From: Jidongwangia harbinensis
Lineage (GTDB): Bacteria; Actinomycetota; Actinomycetes; Mycobacteriales; Micromonosporaceae
Reading direction: 5' to 3'
NCBI RefSeq assembly: GCF_020216025.1
Contig: NZ_JAIWNC010000003.1
Span: 124,001-188,000 of the forward strand
DNA length: 64,000 bases
The notes under the pieces were generated by a model that made no database searches, was not told the origin of the DNA, and worked only from the letters and a program-made list of their open reading frames with translations. How positions within the stretch are numbered: position 1 is the stretch's first letter; each line of letters opens with the position of its first letter. Both the position numbers and the translations under genes were made by a program. Positions 1 through 8,275 of this stretch are shown here, piece after piece.

Positions 1-258
1 GTGCTGGCCACCGTGCCGGGCGTGGGTGACGCCGGGTTCCTCCTCGCGGAGAGCGACCGGATCGCCCAGGTGGGTGTCGTGCCGGCGGCCCGCGGTGCCG
101 GGGTCGGCGCGGCACTGGTCCGGGAGGCACTACGGCGGATGCGGGCCGGCGGTGCGGTGCGGGCCTCGCTCGAGGTCAATGTGAACAATCCGGCCGGGCG
201 GTTGTACCGGCGGCTCGGATTCATCCCGGCCGGCCGGCGGGCGCGCTACGCGACCTGA
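1..258 (+). CDS. GNAT-family N-acetyltransferase, C-terminal part (cut by the window edge)
   Basis: The 85 visible residues are the C-terminal half of a GCN5-related N-acetyltransferase, which moves an acetyl group from acetyl-CoA to an amine. The acetyl-CoA pyrophosphate-binding loop is visible (VVPAARGAGVGAALVREAL, about residues 26-44), followed by the typical ending with N-x-x-A-x-x-L-Y-x-x-L-G-F. The family is usually about 150 residues, so the GTG at base 1 is probably internal and the gene starts outside the window. Substrate cannot be deduced. Confidence 0.8.
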   Translation: MLATVPGVGDAGFLLAESDRIAQVGVVPAARGAGVGAALVREALRRMRAGGAVRASLEVNVNNPAGRLYRRLGFIPAGRRARYAT

Positions 259-364
259 CGGCCGGCGGACGCGACCTGACGGCAGACGAACGTGCTACGC
301 GACCTGACGGCCGGCACGTCACCCGAGCGCCGGCCGCCGACCCGCGACCGCCCCGGGGCCTCCG

Positions 365-471
365 CACCCCGAGACCGCCAGCCCGCAGCCGCCCAGGACC
401 AGAACCCCCACACCCCGAGACCGCCAGCCCGCAGCCGCCCAGGACCAGAACCCCCGCACCCCGAGACCGGC
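365..471. repeat. 46-bp tandem repeat, about 2.3 copies, downstream of uvrB
   Basis: A 46-bp unit beginning CACCCCGAGACCGCCAGCCC starts at 365, 411 and (partial) 457. It lies in the 274-bp gap between the GNAT gene and the 3' end of uvrB. Just before it, between about 247 and 312, a shorter motif CGACCTGACGGC recurs three times. No gene is supported in this gap, since open frames crossing it simply translate the repeat. Confidence 0.8.
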
Positions 472-532
472 GGCCCGCGGTTGCCCACGGACCGCGTCGA
501 TCGGGAACCCCGGCGCTGGACGCTGATCCGGG

Positions 533-2650
533 TTACTTGACGCCGGTCATGTCCATCCCCCGCAGTTCCTTCTTCAGCTCGGACACCTCGTCGCGGATCC
601 GGGCGGCCAGCTCGAACTGCAGCTCCCGGGCGGCGGCCAGCATCTGGTCGTTGAGGTCCTGGATGAGCTGTGCCAGCTCGGCGCGGGCCATGCCCTCGCG
701 GGCCGGTGTGGACGAGGCGCGGGACTTGGACCGGGTCTCCGGCACCGGGCCCTTGCCACGGGACATCTGGCGGCCGCCGCCGCCGACCATGGCGCCGCTG
801 ACCGCGGTGTCGGTGTCCTCGGCCTCGCGGTAGATGTCGTCGAGGATGTCGTGGATCTTCTTGCGGAGCGCCTGCGGCACGATGCCGTTCGCCTCGTTGT
901 GGGCGATCTGTTTGGCGCGGCGCCGGTCCGTCTCCTCGATGGCGTCGCGCATCGAGGGGGTCATCTTGTCGGCGTACATGTGGACCTCGCCCGAGACGTT
1001 ACGGGCGGCGCGGCCGATGGTCTGGATGAGCGAGCGGCCGCTGCGCAGGAAGCCCTCCTTGTCCGCGTCCAGGATGGCGACCAGCGACACCTCGGGCAGG
1101 TCGAGGCCCTCGCGCAGCAGGTTGATGCCGACCAGGACGTCGTAGTCGCCCTTGCGGAGTTCCTTGAGCAGCTCGACCCGGCGCAGCGTGTCGACCTCGG
1201 AGTGCAGGTAGCGCACCCGGATGCCGTTCTCCAGCAGGTAGTCGGTGAGATCCTCGGCCATCTTCTTGGTCAGCGTGGTGACCAGCACCCGCTCGTCGCG
1301 GTCGGTGCGTTCCTTGATCTCGTGCATCAGGTCGTCGATCTGGCCCTTGGTCGGCTTCACCACGACCTGCGGATCGACCAGGCCGGTCGGCCGGATCACC
1401 TGCTCCACGTATTCCCCGCCGGTCTGCTGCATCTCCCACGGGCCCGGGGTGGCGGACAGGAAGACCATCTGGCCGACCCGCTCCAGGAACTCGTCGAAGC
1501 GCAGCGGCCGGTTGTCGGCGGCGCTGGGCAGCCGGAAACCGTGCTCGATGAGGATGCGCTTGCGGGAGGCGTCCCCCTCGTACATGCCGCCGATCTGCGG
1601 GATCGTCACGTGCGACTCGTCGATGATCGTGAGGAAGTCGTCCGGGAAGTAGTCGAGCAGGGTGAACGAGGGGTCACCGGGCTTCCGGCCGTCCATGTGC
1701 ATGGAGTAGTTCTCGATGCCGTTGCAGAACCCGACCTGGCGCATCATCTCGATGTCGTACGTGGTGCGCATCCGCAGCCGCTGCGCCTCCAGCAGCTTGC
1801 CCTGCCGCTCCAGCTCGGCCAGCCGCTCGGCCAGCTCGGCCTCGATGTCACGGATCGCCCGCTCCATCCGCTCCGGGCCGGCCACGTAGTGCGTAGCCGG
1901 GAAGATGACCAGCTCGTCCACCTCGCGGACGATCTCGCCGGTCAGCGGGTGCAGGTAGTAGAGCTTCTCCACCTCGTCGCCGAACAGCTCGACGCGCACG
2001 GCCAGTTCCTCGTACGCCGGGATGATCTCCAGGGTGTCCCCCCGGACCCGGAACGTGCCCCGCTGGAAGGCCATGTCGTTGCGCGAATACTGGATCTCCA
2101 CCAGGCGGCGGAGCAGCTTGTCCCGGTCGACCTCCTGGCCCACCTTCACGTGGGCGGCGCGCTCGACGTATTCCTGCGGGGTGCCCAGGCCGTAGATGGC
2201 ACTCACCGTGGCGACCACCACGACGTCGCGGCGGGTCAGCAGCGACATGGTGGCCGAGTGCCGCAGGCGCTCGACCTCCTCGTTGACCGACGAGTCCTTC
2301 TCGATGTAGGTGTCGGTCTGCGCGATGTACGCCTCGGGCTGGTAGTAGTCGTAGTAGCTGACGAAGTATTCCACCGCGTTGTTCGGCAGCAGCTCGCGCA
2401 GCTCCTTCGCCAGCTGGGCGCAGAGCGTCTTGTTGGGCGCCATCACCAGCGCCGGCCGCTGCAGGCGCTCGATGAGCCAGGCGGCGGTGGCGCTCTTGCC
2501 GGTGCCGGTCGCGCCGAGCAGCACCGAGTGCCGGTCTCCGCCGCGGACCCGGCGCTCCAAGTCGTTGATCGCCGTGGGCTGGTCGCCGGCCGGCTGGAAA
2601 TCGCTGATGACCTCGAAACGGCCGTCGAGGCGTGGGATGTCGAGCGCCAT
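533..2650 (-). CDS. uvrB: UvrABC system protein B (excinuclease subunit)
   Basis: UvrB is the damage-verifying helicase-like subunit of nucleotide excision repair. It is loaded by UvrA, opens the DNA around a lesion and recruits UvrC. The 705-residue product has the Walker A motif GATGTGKS near residue 45, the beta-hairpin [10 protein letters not shown] that clamps the DNA, helicase motifs including DESH and the QTIGRAARN motif VI, and a C-terminal UVR coiled coil (about residues 660-700) that contacts UvrC. An upstream in-frame GTG at 2854 would add 68 non-conserved residues. I chose ATG at 2650 because homologues begin [14 protein letters not shown] and a -10 element lies 7 nt upstream, suggesting a leaderless mRNA. 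Confidence 0.97.
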   Translation of the reverse strand: MALDIPRLDGRFEVISDFQPAGDQPTAINDLERRVRGGDRHSVLLGATGTGKSATAAWLIERLQRPALVMAPNKTLCAQLAKELRELLPNNAVEYFVSYYDYYQPEAYIAQTDTYIEKDSSVNEEVERLRHSATMSLLTRRDVVVVATVSAIYGLGTPQEYVERAAHVKVGQEVDRDKLLRRLVEIQYSRNDMAFQRGTFRVRGDTLEIIPAYEELAVRVELFGDEVEKLYYLHPLTGEIVREVDELVIFPATHYVAGPERMERAIRDIEAELAERLAELERQGKLLEAQRLRMRTTYDIEMMRQVGFCNGIENYSMHMDGRKPGDPSFTLLDYFPDDFLTIIDESHVTIPQIGGMYEGDASRKRILIEHGFRLPSAADNRPLRFDEFLERVGQMVFLSATPGPWEMQQTGGEYVEQVIRPTGLVDPQVVVKPTKGQIDDLMHEIKERTDRDERVLVTTLTKKMAEDLTDYLLENGIRVRYLHSEVDTLRRVELLKELRKGDYDVLVGINLLREGLDLPEVSLVAILDADKEGFLRSGRSLIQTIGRAARNVSGEVHMYADKMTPSMRDAIEETDRRRAKQIAHNEANGIVPQALRKKIHDILDDIYREAEDTDTAVSGAMVGGGGRQMSRGKGPVPETRSKSRASSTPAREGMARAELAQLIQDLNDQMLAAARELQFELAARIRDEVSELKKELRGMDMTGVK

Positions 2651-3032
2651 GGGGTCCACGGTACGTCGGGGGTATGACAAGTTTCCGGGCCCACCGGAAG
2701 CGATCGACCGGCGGCTGTGCTCAGGGTGCACAATCGGCACCACCGCCGGGCATTGTCCCGGGTTTCCACGGCCCTCTACCCTGATGCGGTAGGCCGCTTC
2801 GCGGCGGCCGCCGAGCGGGCTCCGGGACCGTCCGATGGCCCCTCCGCCCGGCACCGTGGTTGCAGCCCCGGCCCTGCCGGCGTGCGCACCGACGGTGGTC
2901 GTGCCTAGTGCCGACCGGCCGCCGCGACGGCCCCTTCCTTGTCGGCCCCCCTGTCGGCCCCGCGTATGCCGCTCAGGCGCAGACGGACGCCAGCGGCCCG
3001 CTCAGCCACAGACCCGCACGCCGGCTCGCCGC
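2651..3032. other. Intergenic region upstream of uvrB / downstream of coaE
   Basis: About 380 bp without a supported gene. It holds the uvrB promoter at its left end. Near 2968-3046 the phrase GCCGCTCAGGCRCAGACSG occurs twice, just after the coaE stop side. The extended uvrB frame and plus-strand frames crossing this segment show no family similarity that I recognise. Confidence 0.6.
2658..2663 (-). promoter_or_regulatory. uvrB -10 element (probable leaderless start)
   Basis: Read on the minus strand, TACCGT is followed by 7 nt and the uvrB ATG. GGAAAC lies 17 nt upstream of it as a possible -35. The spacing fits transcription starting at or next to the start codon. Pattern-based call only. 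Confidence 0.45.
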
Positions 3033-4220
3033 TCAGGCACAGACCGGATGCCAGCCGGTCTGCAGTGCCCAGGTGTCCGCCGCCCGGGCCTCCGCGTCGA
3101 ACCACGGCTCCTTCGCCTCCGCGTACCCGTCGATGTCGCCGTGCTCGGCCGCCCAGCGTTCCTTGGCCTGGGCGTACTCGTCCCGCGCGGCCGGCACCGC
3201 CCGCAGGTGGTCGCGCATGAGCAGCGCGAACCGCCAGCCGGGGGATCCGGACACGCGGACGTGCAGGTTGACCGACCGGCCCGGGTCGGCGCTGCCGTGC
3301 AGCCGCTTCGGCCAGGTCTTGCCCGGTATGCCGCGGGCGTTGTCGTACCACTCCCCCGCGCGGCGGGGCAGTCCGGCGCGCAGCAACGCACCGGCCAGCC
3401 CGTCCGCCTCCTCCAACGTGCGGACGCCGAGCATCAGGTCGATGAGATCCTTGGCGGGGAGTCCGGGCACGGCGGTGGAACCGATGTGGGCGACGGGGAC
3501 CCGGGGGCCGACCGCGTGCCGGATCCGGGCGATGATCCGGGCCGCCTGCGCCGGCCAGTCCGGATTCGACGGCATGATCCGCAGGGTACGGTCCGGCACC
3601 GCGATCTGGCCGGTCCGCAGGTTCCATTCGTACGGCCGGAGCCGGTCCCGCCACAGCCGGTCCACCTGCGCGTGCAACTCGGTGAGCCCGGCCTCGTTGG
3701 TGAGCAGCACGTCCGCGGCGGCGTGCCGCCGGTCGTCGCCGGCCTGGGCGGCGATCCGGGCCGCGGCCTGTTCCGGGGTCATGCCGCGGGTCTGTGCCAG
3801 CCGCCGCACCCGGACGTCCTCGCTCGCGGCGACGACCAGGACCAGATGGTACGTGGGGGCGATACCGGTCTCGACGAGCAGCGGTACGTCGTTGACCACC
3901 ACGGCGTCGGCGGGTGCGGCGGCGGCCAGTTCGGCGGTGCGGGCGCGTACCCGGGGGTGGATGATCTGTTCCAGCCGGCGGCGGGCGGTCTCGTCGCCGA
4001 ACACCCGCGCGCCGAGGGCGGGCCGGTCCAGGGTGCCGTCCGGGCCGACGACGTCCGGTCCGAACGCCTCGGCCACCTCGGCGAGCCCGTCGGTGCCGGG
4101 TGCGACGACCTCGCGGGCCAGCACGTCGGCGTCGATCACGACGGCGCCGTGCCGGGCGAGCCGTTGCGCCACCGCACTCTTGCCGGCGCCGATTCCACCG
4201 GTCAGACCCACCATCAGCAC
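3033..4220 (-). CDS. coaE: Dephospho-CoA kinase fused to a UPF0157/GrpB domain
   Basis: The N-terminal ~200 residues are dephospho-CoA kinase, which phosphorylates the 3' hydroxyl of dephospho-CoA to finish coenzyme A synthesis. The P-loop GLTGGIGAGKS (residues 5-15) and the DAD motif (about 30-32) are visible. The remaining ~190 residues form a UPF0157/GrpB domain of the nucleotidyltransferase-like superfamily (HIGSTAVPGLPAKDLIDLML near 250-270). The same fusion is known in actinobacteria such as Mycobacterium tuberculosis, so it is not a misassembly. The start is GTG at 4220 with an in-frame ATG two codons later. It lies 87 bp downstream of rpsA in the same direction but behind a strong hairpin, so it is probably transcribed separately. 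Confidence 0.95.
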   Translation of the reverse strand: MLMVGLTGGIGAGKSAVAQRLARHGAVVIDADVLAREVVAPGTDGLAEVAEAFGPDVVGPDGTLDRPALGARVFGDETARRRLEQIIHPRVRARTAELAAAAPADAVVVNDVPLLVETGIAPTYHLVLVVAASEDVRVRRLAQTRGMTPEQAAARIAAQAGDDRRHAAADVLLTNEAGLTELHAQVDRLWRDRLRPYEWNLRTGQIAVPDRTLRIMPSNPDWPAQAARIIARIRHAVGPRVPVAHIGSTAVPGLPAKDLIDLMLGVRTLEEADGLAGALLRAGLPRRAGEWYDNARGIPGKTWPKRLHGSADPGRSVNLHVRVSGSPGWRFALLMRDHLRAVPAARDEYAQAKERWAAEHGDIDGYAEAKEPWFDAEARAADTWALQTGWHPVCA

Positions 4221-4233
4221 CGGGCAAGTATGG

Positions 4234-4275
4234 CCGAAAGGCCGCCCGCGACAGAAGTCGCGGACGGCCTTTCGG
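4234..4275 (-). terminator. Hairpin terminator after rpsA
   Basis: Two 19-nt arms (4234-4252 and 4257-4275) pair with one mismatch around an AGAA loop. It sits between the rpsA stop (4308) and the coaE start (4220), with little U-tract, as is common in high-GC actinobacteria. It probably insulates coaE from the strong rpsA transcript. Confidence 0.8.
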
Positions 4276-4307
4276 ATGGATCAGCGGTTACCTCGCCGAT
4301 CGGCGGT

Positions 4308-5819
4308 TCACTTGCCGCCGGCGAGCTTCTCGCGCAGTGCGGCGAGCGCCTCGTCGGTGGCCAGCGTGCCGGCCGGCTCCTCGGCCGCGCGCGCCGGTGC
4401 CGGCGAGCTCGACGAGGAGGACGAGGAGGACGACGTCGCACCGCCACCGCCACCGGGCGCCGGCGGGTTGAGCGCGGCGTCGGCGTCGGCCTCGCGGGAC
4501 GCCTGCACCTGCTTGGTGTGGGCCTCCCAGCGCTCGCGGGCGTCGGCGTACTGCTTCTCCCACGTCTCGCGCTGCTTGTCGAAGCCCTCGAGCCACTCGC
4601 CCGTCTCCGGGTCGAAGCCCTCCGGGTAGATGTAGTTGCCCTCGGCGTCGTACGTCGCGGCCATGCCGTAGAGGGTCGGGTCGAAGTGCTCCTCGCCCTC
4701 GACGAAGCCCTCGTTGGCCTGCTTGAGCGACAGCGAGATCCGGCGCCGCTCCAGGTCGATGTCGATGACCTTGACCAGGACGTCGGAGCCCACCTGGACG
4801 ACCTGCTCGGGCAGCTCGACGTGCCGCTCGGCCAGCTCGGAGATGTGCACCAGGCCCTCGATGCCGTCGTCCACCCGGACGAAGGCGCCGAACGGAACCA
4901 GCTTGGTGACCTTGCCCGGCACGATCTGGTTGATCGCGTGGGTGCGGGCGAACTGGCGCCACGGGTCTTCCTGGGTGGCCTTCAGCGACAGCGAGACGCG
5001 CTCGCGGTCCAGGTCGACGTCGAGCACCTCGACCTCGACCTCCTGGCCGACCTCGACGACCTCGGACGGGTGGTCGATGTGCTTCCAGGACAGCTCCGAG
5101 ACGTGCACCAGGCCGTCCACGCCACCCAGGTCCACGAAGGCACCGAAGTTGACGATGGAGGACACGACGCCCTTGCGGACCTGGCCCTTCTGCAGCTTGT
5201 TGAGGAACTCGGTGCGGACCTCGGACTGCGTCTGCTCGAGCCAGGCGCGGCGGGACAGGACCACGTTGTTGCGGTTCTTGTCCAGCTCGATGATCTTCGC
5301 CTCGAGCTCGCGACCGACGTACGGCTGGAGGTCGCGCACGCGGCGCATCTCGACCAGGGAGGCGGGGAGGAAGCCACGCAGGCCGATGTCCAGGATGAGA
5401 CCACCCTTGACGACCTCGATGACGGAGCCGCGCACGACGCCGTCGTCCTCCTTGATCTTCTCGATCGTGCCCCACGCCCGCTCGTACTGCGCGCGCTTCT
5501 TCGAGAGGATCAGCCGGCCTTCCTTGTCCTCCTTCGTGAGAACAAGGGCCTCGATGTGGTCTCCGACCGACACCACTTCCGCGGGGTCCACGTCATGCTT
5601 GATCGACAACTCGCGCGAGGGGATGACACCCTCGGTCTTGTAGCCGATGTCGAGCAGGACCTCGTCCCGATCGACCTTAACGACGGTTCCCTCGACAATG
5701 TCGCCGTCGTTGAAGTACTTGATGGTCTCGTCGATGGCCGCGAGGAAAGCTTCCTCCGAGCCGAGGTCGTCGACGGTGACCCTGGTGGCGCTCGAGGTGG
5801 CCTCGATGCTGCTCGTCAT
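4308..5819 (-). CDS. rpsA: 30S ribosomal protein S1
   Basis: S1 binds mRNA and helps place it on the 30S subunit. The 503-residue product carries four S1 (OB-fold) RNA-binding repeats, about residues 35-105, 120-185, 205-275 and 290-360, with phrases such as GFLPASLVE, GLVHVSELSW and GLVHISELAE. This is the four-repeat actinobacterial form, shorter than the six-repeat E. coli protein. The C-terminal ~130 residues are acidic and low-complexity, including a run of ten serines. I chose ATG 5819 (MTSSIEATSS), preceded by GGAG about 11 nt upstream, over an upstream frame extension to 5930. Confidence 0.97.
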   Translation of the reverse strand: MTSSIEATSSATRVTVDDLGSEEAFLAAIDETIKYFNDGDIVEGTVVKVDRDEVLLDIGYKTEGVIPSRELSIKHDVDPAEVVSVGDHIEALVLTKEDKEGRLILSKKRAQYERAWGTIEKIKEDDGVVRGSVIEVVKGGLILDIGLRGFLPASLVEMRRVRDLQPYVGRELEAKIIELDKNRNNVVLSRRAWLEQTQSEVRTEFLNKLQKGQVRKGVVSSIVNFGAFVDLGGVDGLVHVSELSWKHIDHPSEVVEVGQEVEVEVLDVDLDRERVSLSLKATQEDPWRQFARTHAINQIVPGKVTKLVPFGAFVRVDDGIEGLVHISELAERHVELPEQVVQVGSDVLVKVIDIDLERRRISLSLKQANEGFVEGEEHFDPTLYGMAATYDAEGNYIYPEGFDPETGEWLEGFDKQRETWEKQYADARERWEAHTKQVQASREADADAALNPPAPGGGGGATSSSSSSSSSSPAPARAAEEPAGTLATDEALAALREKLAGGK

Positions 5820-6008
5820 GTGGACTGTTGCTCCGAACGGATGGTTTCGTGGTGTCTCTCGCGCTCCGCGGAACTGCCGACGGGCACAGCACGAACATCC
5901 GTTGTGATCATGACGGTGGAGTCTGACCATGCGAGTCTGATCGAGCTGGGACCGACGACCACGGAACCTGCTCCCTGCCGAGGCACACGATCCGCGAGCG
6001 CATCGACT

Positions 6009-6039
6009 AGCTTACCGTGCGCATTACCACAGGTTGCAA
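6009..6039 (-). promoter_or_regulatory. Predicted rpsA promoter
   Basis: On the minus strand TTGCAA (plus 6034-6039) is separated by 19 nt from TAAGCT (plus 6009-6014), resembling a housekeeping -35/-10 pair. It would give an rpsA leader of roughly 180 nt. Confidence 0.45.
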
Positions 6040-6156
6040 GCCCTCCTGCCGACGGCGGCACAATGTTCTCACCAAAGCCCCCACCAGGGGCGATATGTCC
6101 TGATTCGGGGACGAGTTCGACACCGGAGTGTCGGCGGAGGGCCCGGCGCCCTCCCG

Positions 6157-6162
6157 TACCGT
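6157..6162 (+). promoter_or_regulatory. -10 element of the methyltransferase gene (probable leaderless start)
   Basis: TACCGT followed by 7 nt and GTG at 6170. This spacing is what decides the start codon chosen for the gene. Confidence 0.45.
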
Positions 6163-6169
6163 GGCCGGG

Positions 6170-6988
6170 GTGATCGAGGAACAGCCCTCCGGCACAGCCG
6201 TGACCCGCCGTCCGGTGACCGACGCCGAGAGCCGCGTCGCCAGCCGGCGGTGGTGGGACGCGGACGCCGACGAGTACCAGGCCGAGCACGGCGCGTTCCT
6301 CGGTGACGTGGACTTCGTCTGGTGCCCCGAGGGGCTGCGCGAGGCGGACGCCCGGCTGCTCGGCGACGTCCGGGGGCAGCGGGTCCTGGAACTCGGCGCC
6401 GGCGCCGCGGCCGGCGCCCGCTGGCTGGCCGGGCAGGGCGCCGAGGTGGTTGCGCTGGACCTCTCCGCGGGCATGCTGCGGCACGCGCGGGAGGCCGCCG
6501 ACCGGTCCGGGGTACGGGTGCCGCTGATCCAGGCGGACGCGCTGGCGCTGCCGTTCGCGGACCGGGCGTTCGACGTGGTGTGCACCGCGTTCGGGGCGGT
6601 GCCGTTCGTGGCCGACTCCGGCGCCGTGATGCGCGAGGTGGCCCGGGTGCTGCGCCCCGGCGGCAGCTGGGTGTTCTCGATCACGCACCCGATGCGGTGG
6701 ATCTTCCTGGACGAGCCCGGGGAGGCGGGACTGACCGCGGTGCACTCGTACTTCGACCGCCGCCCGTACGTGGAGCAGGACCCCGGCGGCGTGCCCTCGT
6801 ACGTCGAGCAGCACCGCACGCTCGGCGACCGGGTGCGGGAGCTGGTCGCCGCCGGATTCGTCCTGCACGACCTGGTGGAACCCGAGTGGCCGGCCGGGCA
6901 CGACCAGATCTGGGGCCAGTGGAGCCCGCTGCGCGGACGGCTGTTCCCGGGTACGGCCATCTTCGTCACCCGTCGCGACCAGGGTTGA
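6170..6988 (+). CDS. Class I SAM-dependent methyltransferase
   Basis: The protein has the Rossmann-type methyltransferase fold. Motif I VLELGAGAAAGARWL binds S-adenosylmethionine, followed by the acidic end of beta-2 (VVALDLSAGML), motif II/III QADALALPFADRAFDVV, and the post-motif VARVLRPGGSWVFSITHP. It belongs to the methyltransferase-11 type, and the acceptor substrate is not evident. Length is 272 residues from GTG 6170, a frame extension to 6128 being possible. It is divergent from rpsA, a neighbourhood conserved in actinomycetes, but no functional link to S1 can be shown. Confidence 0.88.
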   Translation: MIEEQPSGTAVTRRPVTDAESRVASRRWWDADADEYQAEHGAFLGDVDFVWCPEGLREADARLLGDVRGQRVLELGAGAAAGARWLAGQGAEVVALDLSAGMLRHAREAADRSGVRVPLIQADALALPFADRAFDVVCTAFGAVPFVADSGAVMREVARVLRPGGSWVFSITHPMRWIFLDEPGEAGLTAVHSYFDRRPYVEQDPGGVPSYVEQHRTLGDRVRELVAAGFVLHDLVEPEWPAGHDQIWGQWSPLRGRLFPGTAIFVTRRDQG

Positions 6989-7026
6989 GTCGGTTTTCGC
7001 GTCGGTTCTCCGGGTACTGCCAGGGC

Positions 7027-7239
7027 ATGGCAGACAACCTGAGCAAGGGCGACAAGGTGTCCTGGAAGAGCCACGGCGAGCAGGTGCACGGGACCGTGGA
7101 ACAGAAGATCACCTCCCGTACCGAGGAGGCGGGCCGCACCGTGGCCGCGTCGAAGGACGACCCGCAGTACAAGGTCAGGAGCGACAAGACCGGGCGCGAG
7201 GCGGTGCACAAGCCGGGAGCGCTGAAGCATGACGACTGA
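7027..7239 (+). CDS. DUF2945 (hypervirulence-associated type) small protein
   Basis: A 70-residue protein beginning MADNLSKGDKVSWKSHGEQVHGTV. The opening 'GDKVSWxSHGExVHGTVxxK' is characteristic of the DUF2945 family, a small beta-rich domain of unknown biochemical role. It overlaps the next gene by 11 bp (7229-7239), so the two are almost certainly co-translated. ATG 7027 is 38 bp after the methyltransferase stop, so co-transcription with that gene is possible. Confidence 0.85.
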   Translation: MADNLSKGDKVSWKSHGEQVHGTVEQKITSRTEEAGRTVAASKDDPQYKVRSDKTGREAVHKPGALKHDD

Positions 7240-7555
7240 GACGTACGCCGAGTTCTCCGACGCGGTCAACATGACCGCGTCGGAGTTGGAGAAGTGGCTG
7301 GGCACCGAGGAGTCGAAGGCGGTCGGCCAGAAACCGGCCGGCGGCGGCGAATCCGTCGGGCACGACTCCGGCCGCCGCGTTGTCGCGATCCTGCGCGCCC
7401 GCAAGGACGATCTGACCGATGCGGACGAGGACCACATGCGCAAGGCCATCGGGTACGTGCACCGCCACCTCGCCCAGCGCCCGGACGGGGACGTGCGGGA
7501 CACGCCGTGGCGGCACTCGCTGATGAACTGGGGCCACGACCCGCTCAAGCACTGA
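7229..7555 (+). CDS. DUF3140 family protein
   Basis: A 108-residue protein with the DUF3140 signature: F-x-x-x-V-N-M-T-x-x-E-L-x-x-W-L at the N-terminus, then a central GRRVVAILRARKDDLTDADEDHMRKAIGYVHRHLAQRP and a C-terminal PWRHSLMNWGHDPLK. The function is unknown. DUF2945 and DUF3140 genes are repeatedly found side by side, and here they overlap by 11 bp, supporting a joint role. Confidence 0.88.
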   Translation: MTTETYAEFSDAVNMTASELEKWLGTEESKAVGQKPAGGGESVGHDSGRRVVAILRARKDDLTDADEDHMRKAIGYVHRHLAQRPDGDVRDTPWRHSLMNWGHDPLKH

Positions 7556-7732
7556 GAGCGGGTCCGGCGAGGGGTCGGTGGATCCCACCCGACGGAGCCG
7601 GCTCCGGGCGCCCGCCGAATCCCCGGCCCGGCCCCGGGTGCGGGCCGCGGCCGCCGGACTCGGCCAGACCGGTGGTGAGGGTGACCTGGCGCTCCGGCAG
7701 CGGCGGGCGGAGTTCAGGCCGGAATCGTCTGG

Positions 7733-7809
7733 CCCAGGTCCAGAGGTCAGGCCGAGACCGCCTCGCCCAGGTCCAGAGGTCAGGCCGAGACCGCCTCGCC
7801 CAGGTCCAG
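7733..7809. repeat. 33-bp tandem repeat made from the 3' end of the ArsR gene
   Basis: The phrase CCCAGGTCCAGAGGTCAGGC recurs at a 33-bp period (CAGAGG at 7741 and 7774, CAG again at 7807). On the minus strand each unit re-encodes LDLGEAVSA followed by TGA, so the array consists of extra copies of the last codons and stop of the regulator gene that ends at 7780. The surrounding 7556-7779 gap has no other gene. Confidence 0.85.
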
Positions 7810-8154
7810 CAGCCCGCCCAGTAGCGCCAGCGCGCCCGGGACCAGCCGGTAGTACACCCAGGTGCCGCGGCGGTCGCTGTGCACCAGGCCGGCCTCCCGA
7901 AGGACCTTGAGGTGGTGGGAGATGGTGGGTCCGGTCAGCTGGAACTCGCCGGTGAGGTCGCAGACGCAGACCTCACCACGGCCGGCGGACGCGATCATCG
8001 ACAGCAGGCGCAGACGGACGGGGTCGCCGAGCGCCTTGAACATGGGGGCGAACGCGTCGGCCTGTTGGGCGTCGAGCGCTCCCTGCACCACCGGCGTCCA
8101 CGCCGGCGTGTCTCTACGTGACGTCGTCTCCGAGGAAAGGGTGGGCATGCGCAT
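7780..8154 (-). CDS. ArsR-family winged-helix transcriptional repressor
   Basis: A 124-residue ArsR/SmtB regulator. The core LGDPVRLRLLSMIAS is followed by the metal-sensing-like loop EVCVCDLTG, the helix-turn-helix (LTGPTISHHLKVLREAGLV) and the wing (RRGTWVYYRLVP). The CVCDL cysteine pair is the arrangement used by arsenite/antimonite sensors, so metalloid or thiol sensing is plausible. However, no ars resistance genes are adjacent, so the target is unknown. Start is ATG 8154, with a second ATG at 8148 equally possible. It is transcribed away from polA's 3' end, 121 bp apart. Confidence 0.92.
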   Translation of the reverse strand: MRMPTLSSETTSRRDTPAWTPVVQGALDAQQADAFAPMFKALGDPVRLRLLSMIASAGRGEVCVCDLTGEFQLTGPTISHHLKVLREAGLVHSDRRGTWVYYRLVPGALALLGGLLDLGEAVSA

Positions 8155-8275
8155 AGCCTTGCAGAGCCCCGCAAGTCCTCTGTGAACGTACTATTGGGGC
8201 AGCTCAGCAGGGACACACGGGCAAGAACGGTGCCACCCGCGCCGGACGTCGCGGGCGCACACCCGGCGACCACTG

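Larger units (their letters stand above)
5820..6169. other. Divergent intergenic region between rpsA and the methyltransferase gene
   Basis: About 350 bp containing the predicted rpsA promoter and, at the right end, the methyltransferase -10 box. If the rpsA promoter call is right, the rpsA mRNA has a leader of about 180 nt, long enough for autoregulation by S1, but I did not identify a defined leader structure. Confidence 0.6.

Noticed and set aside
292..540. 82-codon plus-strand frame over the 46-bp repeats
   Set aside because: It only translates the repeat (Pro/Arg-rich) and has no ribosome-binding site.
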